In this document: one piece after another, positions 38,070 through 48,211 of the stretch
Numbering within the stretch: the first letter of the stretch is position 1
Layout of the letters: every line of letters begins with the position of its first letter
Assembly: GCA_934401915.1 (NCBI GenBank)
Contig: CAKRSV010000007.1
Location: 107,775 to 171,774, forward strand
DNA: 64,000 nucleotides
Source of the DNA: an uncultured Lachnospiraceae bacterium
Lineage (GTDB): Bacteria > Bacillota > Clostridia > Lachnospirales > Lachnospiraceae
Reading direction: 5' to 3'
The notes under the pieces: model-generated
Database searches by the model: none
Seen by the model: only the letters and a program-made list of their open reading frames with translations
Told to the model about the DNA's origin: nothing
Translations under genes and position numbers: made by a program

Positions 38070-39641
38070 TTAAAACCGCGTCTTCTTTACCATATTGACA
38101 AATTCGAAGTTATTCCTCGTTCTCGCGAACAGATCCAGAACCTTCTCCACCGCCTCATCAGGCTTCAGACCGTTCAGTCCCTTGCGGATGATGTTGATTG
38201 CCTCAAGTTCCTCGGGATTCAGAAGCAGGTCCTCTCTACGGGTACTGGACTTGGGAATATCGATCGCCGGGAACACACGCTTCTCGGAGAGCTTGCGATC
38301 CAGCACGATCTCCATATTGCCGGTTCCCTTAAACTCCTCGTAAACGACATCGTCCATCTTGCTTCCGGTATCCACCAGCGCTGTTGCAAGGATCGTCAGG
38401 CTTCCACCCTCCCGCATATTCCGGGCTGCGCCGAAGAAGCGCTTCGGCATATGCAGAGCCGCCGGATCCAGACCGCCGGAAAGTGTTCTTCCGCTCGGCG
38501 GTACGACAAGGTTGTACGCTCTGGTCAGACGGGTGATGCTGTCCAGCAGGATCACAACGTCCTTCTTGTGCTCCACAAGACGCTTTGCCCTCTCGATGAC
38601 CATCTCCGAAACTCTCTTGTGGTGCTCCGGCAGTTCGTCGAATGTCGAGTAGATCACCTCTACGTTCGGACCTTCGATCGCCTCCTTGATATCTGTCACT
38701 TCCTCCGGTCTTTCATCGATCAGAAGAATGATCAGATGCGCGTCCGGAGCCGTCCTTGTCAGGGACTTCGCCACTTCCTTGAGCAGCGTTGTCTTACCGG
38801 CTTTCGGCGGGGACACGATCATTCCTCTCTGTCCTTTTCCGACAGGACTCATCAGATCCATGATACGCATGGCAACCGATGCTCCGGGTGTTTCCAGACG
38901 CAGTCTTTCGTTCGGGAAGATCGGCGTCAGATTTTCGAAGCTCACCCTGCGCATGGCAACCTCCGGCGAATAGCCGTTGATCGACTTGACAAAAAGCAGC
39001 GCACTGAATTTCTCATTCTGCGTCTTGATCCTTGTATTGCCCTCCAGAATATCTCCGGTACGAAGTCCGAAACGGCGGATCTGGCTCGGCGCCACATACA
39101 CGTCGTTCTCCCCGGGCAGATAGTTTTCGCAGCGGATGAAACCAAAGCCGTCGCTCATAACCTCCAGGATTCCCTTGGCTGTCACGCCGCTGTCCAGCTC
39201 AGCCGGGAACTTCTCTTCTTCTGCTCCCACGCCGCTGTCCGCGCGTCTTGCCGTCTCCTGAACTTCTTCTCTTCTGCCTTCCTCCGGGCGCTCCTCTGCT
39301 GCAGACTCACGCCGTCTCGGAGCCATGCCGCCCTGCTGGTATTCCCGTTTTCTGCCCGGTGCCGCATTTCCAGACATCGCATTTCCCGGCGCTGTATTTC
39401 CCGTTGCCGTGTTTCCCGGCATATTTTCACGGTGTCCGCCTGCGCCAGTCTCTCTCTCCTGTCCGGCTGTGGCCGCCCTCTTTACGCCGGGCGCTTTCCC
39501 TTCCGCCTTATCCTTCTCATCCTGCGCCAGCATAGCCTCCACGACCTCTGCCTTTTTCATTGTCGATGTTCCTTTGATCCCTCTTGCCTTTGCGATCTCC
39601 TTGAGATCTGCGAGAGCAAGCGATTCATACTTTTCTCTCAT
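38070..39641 (-). CDS. rho: Transcription termination factor Rho with disordered N-terminal insertion
   Basis: 523 aa, longer than the ~420 of typical Rho. An N-terminal SAP/Rho-N-like helix ([15 protein letters not shown]) is followed by a polar low-complexity region of about 100 residues (60-150) with short GNTA/GNAAPG repeats. Then come the RNA-binding cold-shock fold ([24 protein letters not shown]) and ATPase core with Walker A PPKAGKTT (near 280) and [14 protein letters not shown] lies five bases before the ATG. Own promoter and a leader of some 300 nt are upstream. Confidence 0.95.
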   Translation of the reverse strand: MREKYESLALADLKEIAKARGIKGTSTMKKAEVVEAMLAQDEKDKAEGKAPGVKRAATAGQERETGAGGHRENMPGNTATGNTAPGNAMSGNAAPGRKREYQQGGMAPRRRESAAEERPEEGRREEVQETARRADSGVGAEEEKFPAELDSGVTAKGILEVMSDGFGFIRCENYLPGENDVYVAPSQIRRFGLRTGDILEGNTRIKTQNEKFSALLFVKSINGYSPEVAMRRVSFENLTPIFPNERLRLETPGASVAMRIMDLMSPVGKGQRGMIVSPPKAGKTTLLKEVAKSLTRTAPDAHLIILLIDERPEEVTDIKEAIEGPNVEVIYSTFDELPEHHKRVSEMVIERAKRLVEHKKDVVILLDSITRLTRAYNLVVPPSGRTLSGGLDPAALHMPKRFFGAARNMREGGSLTILATALVDTGSKMDDVVYEEFKGTGNMEIVLDRKLSEKRVFPAIDIPKSSTRREDLLLNPEELEAINIIRKGLNGLKPDEAVEKVLDLFARTRNNFEFVNMVKKTRF

Positions 39642-40037
39642 ATACTCCTCCTGTCTTTATTCTCTTCCGGTCTTCTTTTCGCCGGTTTTCTTTCCGAATT
39701 TATATATTATGCAATATCTTTTTTAATTAAATTGAATTATTACATTTTAAAACAAACAGACCGTTTTCAACTTTTCATTCGTCCGAACGCACTCTCCGCT
39801 GCGCCTTTAAACAATGCCATGAAAATTTACTAAACAAATAAACCGTTAAACTAGGGGTTTTGTTACCTGATGTGAAGAATCCGTGCGGAACGCTTCTCCC
39901 GACAGCTTATCGCCGTCGTCCGTACCACGCTCTTCACCATACATGACTTAGAAAATGGTTCAACCGCTTTATAAACTTCGTGCGGTTACAAGGTATTATA
40001 CACCAAGTTTTTCAAAATAGAAAGTCTTTTTCCACGC
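39642..40037. other. Rho leader/intergenic region
   Basis: About 400 bp without a well supported gene. On the minus strand it has a -10 TATAAT at 39995-40000 with no clear -35, then a hairpin aaccgc...gcggtt (39962-39987) just downstream, and a possible 32-codon ORF (39846-39944, beginning MYGEERG and ending TKPLV) that lacks a ribosome site. A long leader suits autoregulation of Rho. Confidence 0.4.
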
Positions 40038-40066
40038 TTGCAGTAAAAAAATAAATACTATATGAT
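40038..40066 (+). promoter_or_regulatory. Promoter of the malic enzyme operon
   Basis: -35 TTGCAG, 17-bp spacer, -10 TATGAT; transcription would start near 40073, about 110 nt before the gene. Confidence 0.65.
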
Positions 40067-40183
40067 AATAGAAGGTCTGTTTTGCGCCATAACGCACGAG
40101 CAGACCGACCAAACAACATTGCTTGGGAGCGCGCCTCGGGAGCCGAACCGGCCGGAGATCCGCGTTCCGGAATGGAGAAGATT

Positions 40184-41335
40184 ATGACGACAAACGAAAA
40201 AGCACTGGCACTGCACGAACAATGGCACGGCAAACTGGAGACGGTCTCCAAGACGCCGGTCAGAACAAGAGAGGATCTTTCCCTCGCCTATACCCCGGGC
40301 GTTGCCGAGCCCTGCAAGGTCATTGCTCAGGATAAAGAAGCTGCCTACACCTACACCTGGAAATCCAACACCGTAGCGGTCGTATCGGACGGAAGCGCCG
40401 TTCTCGGCCTCGGGAACATCGGTCCCTACGCCGCTATGCCGGTCATGGAGGGCAAGGCTGTTCTCTTCAAGGAATTTGGCGGTGTCAACGCGGTTCCGAT
40501 CTGCCTCGACACGCAGGATACGGAAGAGATCATCAAGGCTGTCACCTACCTGGCTCCCGGCTTCGGCGGGATCAACCTGGAGGACATCAGCGCTCCCAGA
40601 TGCTTTGAGATCGAGGAGCGTCTGAAAAAGATCCTCGACATCCCTGTTTTCCACGACGACCAGCATGGAACCGCCATCGTCGTGCTCGCCGGGATCATCA
40701 ATGCGCTGAAGGTAGTCGGCAAAAAGAAGGAGGACTGCCGTGTCGTTGTCAACGGCGCAGGAAGCGCAGGCGTTGCGATCACCAAGCTGCTCCTGACCTA
40801 CGGCTTCCCGAATGTGATCATGTGCGACAAGGTCGGCATTGTAAGCCGTTCCACCGAGGGTCTGAACTGGATGCAGCAGAAAATGGCAGAGGTCACCAAC
40901 CTCGGCAACGAAACCGGCACGCTGGCAGACGCTCTTAGGGGCGCCGATATCTTCGTCGGCGTATCCGCTCCCAACATCGTAACGCCGGAGATGGTTTCTT
41001 CTATGAATAAAGACGCTATCCTGTTCGCCATGGCAAATCCGGTTCCGGAGATCATGCCCGACGTTGCGAAAGCCGCCGGAGCAAAAGTAGTCGGCACCGG
41101 CCGCTCCGACTTCCCGAACCAGGTCAACAACGTCGTCGCCTTTCCCGGCATCTTCAAGGGTGCACTGGAGGGACGCGCCGCGCAGATCACCGAGGAGATG
41201 AAGCTGGCAGCCGCCAACGCGATCGCAAACCTCGTACCGGAAGATGCCCTGAACGAGGACAACATCATGCCGGAGGCTTTCGATCCCAAGGTAGCTGAGG
41301 TCGTTGCCGAAGCTGTCAAATCCCATATCCGGTAG
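40184..41335 (+). CDS. NAD(P)-dependent malic enzyme
   Basis: 383 aa. Oxidative decarboxylation of malate to pyruvate. The small-enzyme form: LSLAYTPGVAEPC with catalytic Tyr, the metal-binding segment FHDDQHGTAIV, the NAD fold VVNGAGSAGVAI and FAMANPVPEI. The start at 40184 has GGAG seven bases upstream; a frame to 40082 has none. First gene of a plus-strand run with the radical SAM protein and DUF4364. Confidence 0.95.
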   Translation: MTTNEKALALHEQWHGKLETVSKTPVRTREDLSLAYTPGVAEPCKVIAQDKEAAYTYTWKSNTVAVVSDGSAVLGLGNIGPYAAMPVMEGKAVLFKEFGGVNAVPICLDTQDTEEIIKAVTYLAPGFGGINLEDISAPRCFEIEERLKKILDIPVFHDDQHGTAIVVLAGIINALKVVGKKKEDCRVVVNGAGSAGVAITKLLLTYGFPNVIMCDKVGIVSRSTEGLNWMQQKMAEVTNLGNETGTLADALRGADIFVGVSAPNIVTPEMVSSMNKDAILFAMANPVPEIMPDVAKAAGAKVVGTGRSDFPNQVNNVVAFPGIFKGALEGRAAQITEEMKLAAANAIANLVPEDALNEDNIMPEAFDPKVAEVVAEAVKSHIR

Positions 41336-41342
41336 ACGATTG

Positions 41343-42356
41343 ATGGAACCGACATGCGTCAACTGGCACGGGAAACCGTACTACTCGCTGGACGCCTACT
41401 GCAAAAATACCTACGGCGAAAAGCTCTACAAGATCGCGATCAATGCCGGGCTCAGCTGTCCCAACCGGGACGGAACGCTCGGCACTGGAGGCTGTATCTT
41501 TTGCAGTGCAGGCGGCAGCGGCGACTTTGCGGTCGACCGCAGCCAGTTTCCTTCCATAAAAGAACAGCTTCTTGCAGGTAAGGCGCTGTTCCATACGAAA
41601 AAGACCGGCAGCCGTTACATCGCTTATTTTCAGGCATACACCAACACCTACGGCTCCCCGGACTATCTGTATTCCCTGTTTTCGGAAGCACTCCGCGAGC
41701 CGGATGTGGCAGGCATCTCGATCGCCACACGGCCGGATTGTCTCCCTCCCGAAGTGATGACTGTATTAGTCAATATTCGACAGGAATTTACTGACAAGTT
41801 TGTCTGGATCGAGCTTGGGCTTCAGACGATCCACTCGGAAACAGCCGATTTTATCAGGCGTGGATACCCTTTGCAAGTATATGACGATGCTGTCACCTCT
41901 TTGCAGAGTGCCGACATTCCCGTCATCACCCATCTGATCGTCGGACTTCCCGGCGAGACAGAAGCACACCTTTTGCAGACCATAAAACATATGAATGAGA
42001 TCGGCACCTGGGGGATCAAATTACAGCTCCTGCACGTTTTGAAGGGCACGGATCTGGGCAGGCTGTACGCAGATGCCGTCCCACTCCCCATCGGCTGTCC
42101 CCCCGGACAGAGCGCTCCTTACCTTCCTCTGGAAAAGGAGGAATACATCAATCTGCTGATCCGGGCGCTCAGTCATCTCTCGCCGTCTGTCGTGATCCAT
42201 CGTCTGACCGGCGACGCTCCCCGCAATCTGCTCCTCGCGCCGCGCTGGAGTCTGGACAAACGGGGCGTGCTGAACATGCTGCACCAGCAGATGAAAAAAC
42301 AACAGATCCGGCAGGGCTGTCTTTTCCCGGGCGAGAAAGATAGTCAGATCCTATAA
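41343..42356 (+). CDS. Radical SAM protein, YhcC family (TIGR01212)
   Basis: 337 aa. The cluster motif is CPNRDGTLGTGGCIFCS (C-x12-C-x2-C), as in YhcC-type proteins; the GAS-binding region GGSGDFA and VGLPGET follow. Substrate unknown; members are thought to modify tRNA or other RNA. ATG 41343 lies seven bases past the malic enzyme stop; no strong ribosome site, so it is probably translated by coupling. Confidence 0.9.
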   Translation: MEPTCVNWHGKPYYSLDAYCKNTYGEKLYKIAINAGLSCPNRDGTLGTGGCIFCSAGGSGDFAVDRSQFPSIKEQLLAGKALFHTKKTGSRYIAYFQAYTNTYGSPDYLYSLFSEALREPDVAGISIATRPDCLPPEVMTVLVNIRQEFTDKFVWIELGLQTIHSETADFIRRGYPLQVYDDAVTSLQSADIPVITHLIVGLPGETEAHLLQTIKHMNEIGTWGIKLQLLHVLKGTDLGRLYADAVPLPIGCPPGQSAPYLPLEKEEYINLLIRALSHLSPSVVIHRLTGDAPRNLLLAPRWSLDKRGVLNMLHQQMKKQQIRQGCLFPGEKDSQIL

Positions 42357-42381
42357 CCTATCGCCCAGAAACGGAGATATT

Positions 42382-42897
42382 ATGAGTCAGGAAACCATGA
42401 CCTTATATAAATTGATCGTCCTCTATATGCTTGACCGCGTGACCTTCTCTCTGACCAAGGCGCAGATCAGCGACTTTGTCCTGGAGCGGGAATACACCAG
42501 CTTTATGACGCTTCAGCAGGCCATCGCCGAGCTGGAGGACGCCGAGCTGGTCAGCAGCAGTACCAGCCGCAACCGCACTTATCTCAAGATCACCAAAGAG
42601 GGAAAGGATACCCTGTCCTACTTTGGCGGACAGATCAGCTCTTCCATCCGGCAGGACATCGACCGCTACTTTCAGGACAACGAGATGGAGATGCGCAACG
42701 AAGTCTCTATCCGCGCCGACTATTACAAGGCAACCTCCGGTGAATACGAAGCACATCTTATTGCAAAAGAAAAGGACGTGACTATCGTAGAGATCACGAT
42801 GTCCGTCCCCGATGAAGATACCGCCTCATCTATCTGCGCCAACTGGCACAGCAAAAATCAGGATATCTATCAATATCTTATCAGCCAGCTCTTTTAG
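42382..42897 (+). CDS. DUF4364 family protein
   Basis: 171 aa. The N-terminus is winged-helix-like (FSLTKAQISDFVLEREYTSFMTLQQAIAEL...YLKITKEGKDTL), followed by an alpha/beta segment. Common in Clostridia, function unknown; likely DNA-binding. GGAG lies six bases before the ATG, and the gene follows the radical SAM gene by 25 bp. Confidence 0.85.
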   Translation: MSQETMTLYKLIVLYMLDRVTFSLTKAQISDFVLEREYTSFMTLQQAIAELEDAELVSSSTSRNRTYLKITKEGKDTLSYFGGQISSSIRQDIDRYFQDNEMEMRNEVSIRADYYKATSGEYEAHLIAKEKDVTIVEITMSVPDEDTASSICANWHSKNQDIYQYLISQLF

Positions 42898-42907
42898 TGT
42901 TGGCTGT

Positions 42908-45052
42908 TCAGTGCTGTCTGATCACTTCACTCCAGCTTGAAATTCCGATCACCTGCAATGCAAAATCCGTATATTTCGCCGACTGCGACGTATCTACATA
43001 TTTGAATGCGTTGTAGATCGACTTGTGCACCCCGCCCTGGGTGTTAATGCCCAGCGCAAGCCCCTGCGCCACCTCGGAAGCCGCATCTGTCTGGCGGGTA
43101 AACAGCAGGCTGTCAATATGGCTGTTCGCCTCAACAATCTTGTAGGCGTAGACAAAGGATGCCGCCTGCAGATCCTGTCCCTGTGACGAAGTGTAACCCA
43201 TCTCGCTAAGGATCACGTGCCGGATCTTTCCATCCTCCGTAAGGTAATTATCCTTCTGAAGGTAATCCGTCAGAACGTGGATGTTCCGGATTGAAATGAC
43301 CGGCGTCGTCTCCGAATCCAGAATGTAGGAGCCCGCCTTGCCCGCCGTGCTCCACGCTTTCGCACTGGTAAGCGGATAATTGTAGGGATGGTAAGCCACA
43401 CCCCAGTCGATGTTTCCATACTCCTTTAAATAGGTGTTAAAGGCATCCAGCACTTCTTTCGAGCCGTAGCCGTTGTTGGAATACAGGCTTTTGCCCCACT
43501 GCTGATCGAGAGATATGTACACGCGCGCATTGCCGTTGACGCTGCATATCGCATTGTAGAATACCCTGAACGCGTCCGCATACTCCTTGGCGTAGGCAGC
43601 CGTCTCCAGATGCTTCATATAGTTCCACTCGTTTCTGGCATTGATCTCATTGCCGATGACCCAGTTCATGACCGTGCCATGACCGTTTCCCGAATACCGG
43701 CTGGCAAGGAAGGATCCAACTGCAGCAATGTATTCCACGCCTTCTCCGTCCGTGGCATTGAACGCATAATACTGCGAATTGCCGCCGCCATCCCTTGCTT
43801 TGGGATGGATCAGCTCCATGTAGGACGGGTTGATGTCGTTTAGGATGATCCCGGTCGTCGTGATCTTCTTATTGCTCAGTGTGGAAAAGATAAAGTCGTA
43901 CTCTGCCACCACCTGTCCGTTAAACGAATAGGTTCTTCCATTGTAAGTATAGTAAACGGTCGGATAATATGCATTGGTGGTATTCCCGAGGATCCTGCTG
44001 AGCGGAATATTGTAGGCAGCGTGCTTTACACCCAGATCGTCCAGCTCGGAGCCGTGCAGCTTCTCCGGATCCACAAGGATGCCCTTCTTGGAGGTCGTGC
44101 TGATAAACGACGGGTTGTATCTGGCAACTGCCTGCGGGTTGGTGATATAGTGCGGCTTGCTGACCGCAAGGAACTCGCCGTCCTGCTTGATCGCCACCAC
44201 GAACTTGGAGAAAAGCCGGGATCCTACCGTATTGTAGTTCAGGTTGACCGAAAAGGTCAATTTCGTATCCTTCTCCTCCTCAATGATATACTCTTCCTCT
44301 GTGATCTCATCGGCATAACTTTTCAGTGCAAAAAGGTAATAGTAGCCGTCGTCGCTGAGCGCCAGCTTGTCCGTCCGCATCGTGACGTCAACCTTGCCCG
44401 TCTCCGTGTTGATCAGACAGCTTTCTATCTGTGCAAAATCTTGCGCGTTCTCCTGCGTGAGTCTCACTTCCGGCGGTCTGTTTCCGATGCCCTGCAGCAT
44501 ATACTTTGCCGCGTCTACCAGAGACTGCGTGGTGTCTTTTCCGGCGTTCTCCTTCAGCGCGTCCTTCTTGTGCTGGGTCGTGCTGTATTCGGAAAGCTCT
44601 ACTGCCTCCGTGTGGATCATCGCCTCGACAGCCGCATCCTGCGCCGCTCTCTCTCCCAGATACTTCACCAGCCAGTAGGAAAAGCCGCCGCCCACGACCA
44701 GCAGCACAGCCGCACAGATGCCCGCCACCTTCGCGGTTTTCCGCCAGTTGACCGGCTTTTTCTGCTTTTCCGCCGTCTCCTCAATGGTATAGGTCTCCTC
44801 AACCCTGATCGTGCGCTCCAGCGCGCCGCTCTCATTGACTATCACAGACTCCGTGGAGCTTACCGATTCTTCCACGATCTTTCCCCGGTGCTTCTCCTCG
44901 CGGATCCGTGCCTTCTCCTGCTTCATCTGCTCCTTCATGCGCTTTTTTCTTGCCTTTACGCGCCGCTTGCTCTCTGCCAGCTTCTCTTTGTCGATCTGCC
45001 TTCTTCTCTTTTTCTTTTTCAGTTTCGTACTCTGATCCTTATCTGTTTCCAT
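42908..45052 (-). CDS. Membrane-anchored DUF5722 protein (TIM-barrel-like)
   Basis: 714 aa. Very basic N-terminus (Lys/Arg-rich, ~50 aa), one helix at about 108-130 (VAGICAAVLLVVGGGFSYWLV), then a large extracellular domain. The C-terminal DUF5722 part contains NWVIGNEINARNEW and VILSEMGYTSS, with Asn-Glu and Glu at glycosidase-like positions. Glycan cleavage is plausible but not assigned. It overlaps the rarA end by 14 bp. Confidence 0.8.
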   Translation of the reverse strand: METDKDQSTKLKKKKRRRQIDKEKLAESKRRVKARKKRMKEQMKQEKARIREEKHRGKIVEESVSSTESVIVNESGALERTIRVEETYTIEETAEKQKKPVNWRKTAKVAGICAAVLLVVGGGFSYWLVKYLGERAAQDAAVEAMIHTEAVELSEYSTTQHKKDALKENAGKDTTQSLVDAAKYMLQGIGNRPPEVRLTQENAQDFAQIESCLINTETGKVDVTMRTDKLALSDDGYYYLFALKSYADEITEEEYIIEEEKDTKLTFSVNLNYNTVGSRLFSKFVVAIKQDGEFLAVSKPHYITNPQAVARYNPSFISTTSKKGILVDPEKLHGSELDDLGVKHAAYNIPLSRILGNTTNAYYPTVYYTYNGRTYSFNGQVVAEYDFIFSTLSNKKITTTGIILNDINPSYMELIHPKARDGGGNSQYYAFNATDGEGVEYIAAVGSFLASRYSGNGHGTVMNWVIGNEINARNEWNYMKHLETAAYAKEYADAFRVFYNAICSVNGNARVYISLDQQWGKSLYSNNGYGSKEVLDAFNTYLKEYGNIDWGVAYHPYNYPLTSAKAWSTAGKAGSYILDSETTPVISIRNIHVLTDYLQKDNYLTEDGKIRHVILSEMGYTSSQGQDLQAASFVYAYKIVEANSHIDSLLFTRQTDAASEVAQGLALGINTQGGVHKSIYNAFKYVDTSQSAKYTDFALQVIGISSWSEVIRQH

Positions 45053-46379
45053 CACGGACTGCTTCTTCCTTTATTCTTTTAAGATGATTCTTGATGTCAG
45101 CCTCATATCCATTGTCCGTAGGGGTATAAAAGTGACTCCCCAAAAGTCCGTCCGGCAGATACTGCTGTTCCACATAATGATTGGGATAATCATGTGCATA
45201 TTTATAACCGGTTCCGTGCCCCAGCCTGGCCGCTCCTTTATAATGAGCATCCTGCAGGTGCGTCGGGATCGGAAGATTTCCTGTCTTTTCCACCACTGCC
45301 ATCGCATCAAAAACCGCGTTGCAGCTCGCGTTGCTCTTCGGCGCGCACGCCACATAGACCGCCGCCTGGGATAAAATGATCTGCGCCTCCGGCATCCCTA
45401 CCCGCTCCACGGCAAGGGACGCGCTCACCGCCACATTCAGTGCCATCGGATCTGCATTGCCGACGTCCTCCGCCGCACAGATCATAATGCGCCTTGCGAT
45501 AAACGTTACATTCTCACCGGCATACAGCATCCGGCTCAGGTAATAGACCGCCGCGTCCGGATCGGATCCACGCATACTCTTGATAAACGCTGAAATCGTA
45601 TCGTAATGGTTATCGCCGGTCTTATCATATCGTAAAACTCTCTTCTGGATGCACTCCTGCGCCACCCCGAGCGTCAGATGGATCTTCCCGTCCGCGCTCC
45701 GCTGCGTCGTCATGACTCCAAGCTCCACCGCGTTCAACGCGTGTCTCGCATCTCCGCCGGAAAGCTCTGCCAGAAAGTCCAGCGCGTCTTCGTCTATCTC
45801 CGCATCGTAGGCGCCCATTCCCCGCTCCTTGTCATAGACCGCGCGTTTTATCAGCGTCTTGATGTCCTCGATGGAAAGCGGCTGCAATTCAAAAACGATC
45901 GATCGCGAGATCAGCGCACCGTTCACCTCAAAATATGGATTCTCTGTCGTCGCTCCGATCAGGATCAGCGTTCCATCCTCCACAAACGGGAGCAGATAGT
46001 CCTGCTGTCCCTTGTTGAAGCGGTGGATCTCATCGATGAAAAGGATCGTCTTTTTGCCGTACATCCCCTGCAGATCCTTGGCTTTTGCCACGACCTCCTC
46101 CATGTCCTTCTTCCCGGCGACCGTCGCATTGATCTGCGTAAACTCCGCGCTGGTCGTGTTCGCTATGACTCTGGCGAGCGTCGTCTTTCCGGTTCCGGGC
46201 GGTCCGTAGAACAGGATGGAGCTCAGCTTGTCCGCCTTGATCGCGCGGTAGAGAAGTTTGTCTTTCCCTATAATGTGCTGCTGGCCTACCACTTCGTCCA
46301 ACGTTCTCGGACGCAGTCTGGCGGCCAGCGGTGATTCCTTCTCCTGATTGGTGCTTCGCATATATTCAAACAAATCCAT
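45039..46379 (-). CDS. rarA: Replication-associated recombination protein A (AAA+ ATPase)
   Basis: 446 aa. RarA/MgsA acts on stalled replication forks. Walker A FYGPPGTGKTT, Walker B ILFIDEIHRFNKGQQD, and the C-terminal MgsA-type region SNASCNAVFDAMAVVEKTG ...GYKYAHDYPNHYVEQQYLP are present. GGAG upstream of ATG 46379. Confidence 0.96.
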   Translation of the reverse strand: MDLFEYMRSTNQEKESPLAARLRPRTLDEVVGQQHIIGKDKLLYRAIKADKLSSILFYGPPGTGKTTLARVIANTTSAEFTQINATVAGKKDMEEVVAKAKDLQGMYGKKTILFIDEIHRFNKGQQDYLLPFVEDGTLILIGATTENPYFEVNGALISRSIVFELQPLSIEDIKTLIKRAVYDKERGMGAYDAEIDEDALDFLAELSGGDARHALNAVELGVMTTQRSADGKIHLTLGVAQECIQKRVLRYDKTGDNHYDTISAFIKSMRGSDPDAAVYYLSRMLYAGENVTFIARRIMICAAEDVGNADPMALNVAVSASLAVERVGMPEAQIILSQAAVYVACAPKSNASCNAVFDAMAVVEKTGNLPIPTHLQDAHYKGAARLGHGTGYKYAHDYPNHYVEQQYLPDGLLGSHFYTPTDNGYEADIKNHLKRIKEEAVRDGNR

Positions 46380-46496
46380 CTCTGTCGCTCCACTACAAAT
46401 AGTTACTTTTAATCATAACATTTTTGTAATATATACGCAATTATTTCTTAAAAAAGTTTGCTCTGACGGAAAGTCTGCTTCGAAAAGTTTCCTTCG

Positions 46497-46553
46497 AAAA
46501 AAGGCCGCCGCCCCGCAGATTTTCTCCGCGCAGACAGCAGCCTTTCTTTTTCG
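46497..46553 (-). terminator. Terminator after the symporter gene
   Basis: GC-rich hairpin with several G-U pairs (arms ggccgccgccccgcag and cgcgcagacagcagcc), followed by a T-run on the minus strand. Lies downstream of the 46608 stop. Confidence 0.65.
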
Positions 46554-46607
46554 ACTTGCTATTCTGATTCTTATGCGCCATCCGGCGACCTCCCGCCGGA
46601 CTGCTTT

Positions 46608-48008
46608 TTATTTTTTATCCAGATATTTCTTCGTCTCTGCCACTACGACTCCGTTGAGCGCCAGGATCGCGATCAGGTTCGGCAGCGCCATCAGACCGTT
46701 GAAGATATCTGCGATCGTCCAGACAGCCTTCACCGTCATAAACGGCCCGATAAAGATCGCAAGGATATACACCCAGCGGTATACCTTAACCGCCTTGAGT
46801 TTTCCGCCGGAGAGATATTCCAGACATCTCTCGCTGTAGTAATCCCAGCCAAGAATGGTCGTAAAGGCAAAGAAGATCAGACAGATCATCAGGATAAAGG
46901 AACATACCTCATCCGGGAAAGGCAGACCCATCTGGAATGCTTTTGTAGTCACTTCCACACCTTCCAGTCCTATATTCCATGTCCCTGTAATGACAATACA
47001 TAAGCCTGTCATGGTACAGATGACCAGTGTGTCGATAATCGTTCCCATCATGGAAACAAGTCCCTGCTTTGCAGGCTCCTCTACATGAGCTGCCGCTGCC
47101 GCGATCGGTGCGCTTCCAAGGCCGGCCTCATTGGAAAAGATACCTCTCGCGATACCCTTCTGCATCGCAATGATCATCGCACCAAACATACCGCCCGCGG
47201 CCGCACGCAGTCCGAACGCTCCCTGCACGATCTGGACAAACGCACCGGGAATCGCACTGGCGTTGCATACCAGAATGATCAGCGCTGTCACAACATACAG
47301 AACCGCCATGAACGGCACAATGACCTCTGCCACCTTCGAAATTCTCTTCAGACCTCCGATCAGGACAAGCGCTACGCAGATCGTCAGAACGATTCCCGCG
47401 ATGACAACCGCTATCGAATAATCTGCGCCAAAAAGGTGAACCGTCGTCTGGCTTTCCGGGTCAAAGAAATTTTTTACTGCACCGGTAATTCCGTTTACCT
47501 GCGTAAACGTACCGATTCCGAACAGGCCGACGCCCACTCCGAAAAAGGCGAAGATCTTGCCAAGCCACTTCCACTTCTTACCCATTCCCTTTTCTATGTA
47601 ATAGAAGGGACCTCCGATAATATGACCGTCCTCCGCAACTACGCGGTACTTCACTGCCAAAAGACACTCGGAATACTTCGTAGCCGTTCCGAGCAGCGCT
47701 GCCACCCACATCCAGAACAGGGCTCCAGGGCCTCCTGCCACAAGTGCGGTTGCCACGCCGACGATATTACCGGTTCCGATCGTTGCCGAGAGCGCCGTAC
47801 AGAGCGCGCCAAAGCTGGACACTTCCCCGTGCTCTCCGGACTTTTCATTCGCCCGGATCAGTTGGATCGCATGCGGCAGCTTCGTGATCTGTACGCATTT
47901 CAGACGCACCGTCAGGAAAATGCCCACGGCAAGGATCATAACGATCAGTGGGATTCCCCATACAAAATCGCTGATCGTTGAAAGTACACTGCTGATTGAA
48001 TCTAACAT
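46608..48008 (-). CDS. Sodium:alanine symporter (AGCS family)
   Basis: 466 aa, about ten membrane helices. The family pattern is visible: ISDFVWGIPLIVMILAVGIFLTVR at the N-terminus, GTGNIVGVATAL, GIFSNEAGLGSAPIA and TTILGWDYY. Takes up alanine or glycine with Na+. Preceded by a terminator-like hairpin at 48088-48110. Confidence 0.94.
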   Translation of the reverse strand: MLDSISSVLSTISDFVWGIPLIVMILAVGIFLTVRLKCVQITKLPHAIQLIRANEKSGEHGEVSSFGALCTALSATIGTGNIVGVATALVAGGPGALFWMWVAALLGTATKYSECLLAVKYRVVAEDGHIIGGPFYYIEKGMGKKWKWLGKIFAFFGVGVGLFGIGTFTQVNGITGAVKNFFDPESQTTVHLFGADYSIAVVIAGIVLTICVALVLIGGLKRISKVAEVIVPFMAVLYVVTALIILVCNASAIPGAFVQIVQGAFGLRAAAGGMFGAMIIAMQKGIARGIFSNEAGLGSAPIAAAAAHVEEPAKQGLVSMMGTIIDTLVICTMTGLCIVITGTWNIGLEGVEVTTKAFQMGLPFPDEVCSFILMICLIFFAFTTILGWDYYSERCLEYLSGGKLKAVKVYRWVYILAIFIGPFMTVKAVWTIADIFNGLMALPNLIAILALNGVVVAETKKYLDKK

Positions 48009-48087
48009 TTCTTCCTTCCTCTCATTTCTTCCTTCGTTTTTAGCTACTTACAACGGCACGATTTCCCTTTTTCTCTAAAAAAGCGAA

Positions 48088-48110
48088 AAGGACTGATAAA
48101 ATCAGCCCTT
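48088..48110 (-). terminator. Terminator of the deacetylase gene or attenuator of the symporter
   Basis: Stem aaggactgat/atcagccctt with one G-U pair and a short loop, followed on the minus strand by a T-rich run. Confidence 0.6.
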
Positions 48111-48211
48111 CATTGCGCCATTTCACTACAGTGTTAAATATACCATACCTCAGACGCCCCCGCAACACTTTTCTGCCAAAACTGCCCGTTCTGCCCTTTT
48201 TCTCGTCGTTT

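Noticed and set aside
38451..39833. 460-codon plus-strand frame across rho
   Set aside because: Antisense of the rho gene and its low-complexity insertion; no protein motifs.
39846..39944. 32-codon ORF in the rho leader
   Set aside because: No ribosome site and no recognisable features; mentioned only as part of the leader.
40058..41362. 434-codon minus-strand frame across malic enzyme
   Set aside because: Antisense shadow; the malic enzyme frame has full motifs, a promoter and a ribosome site.
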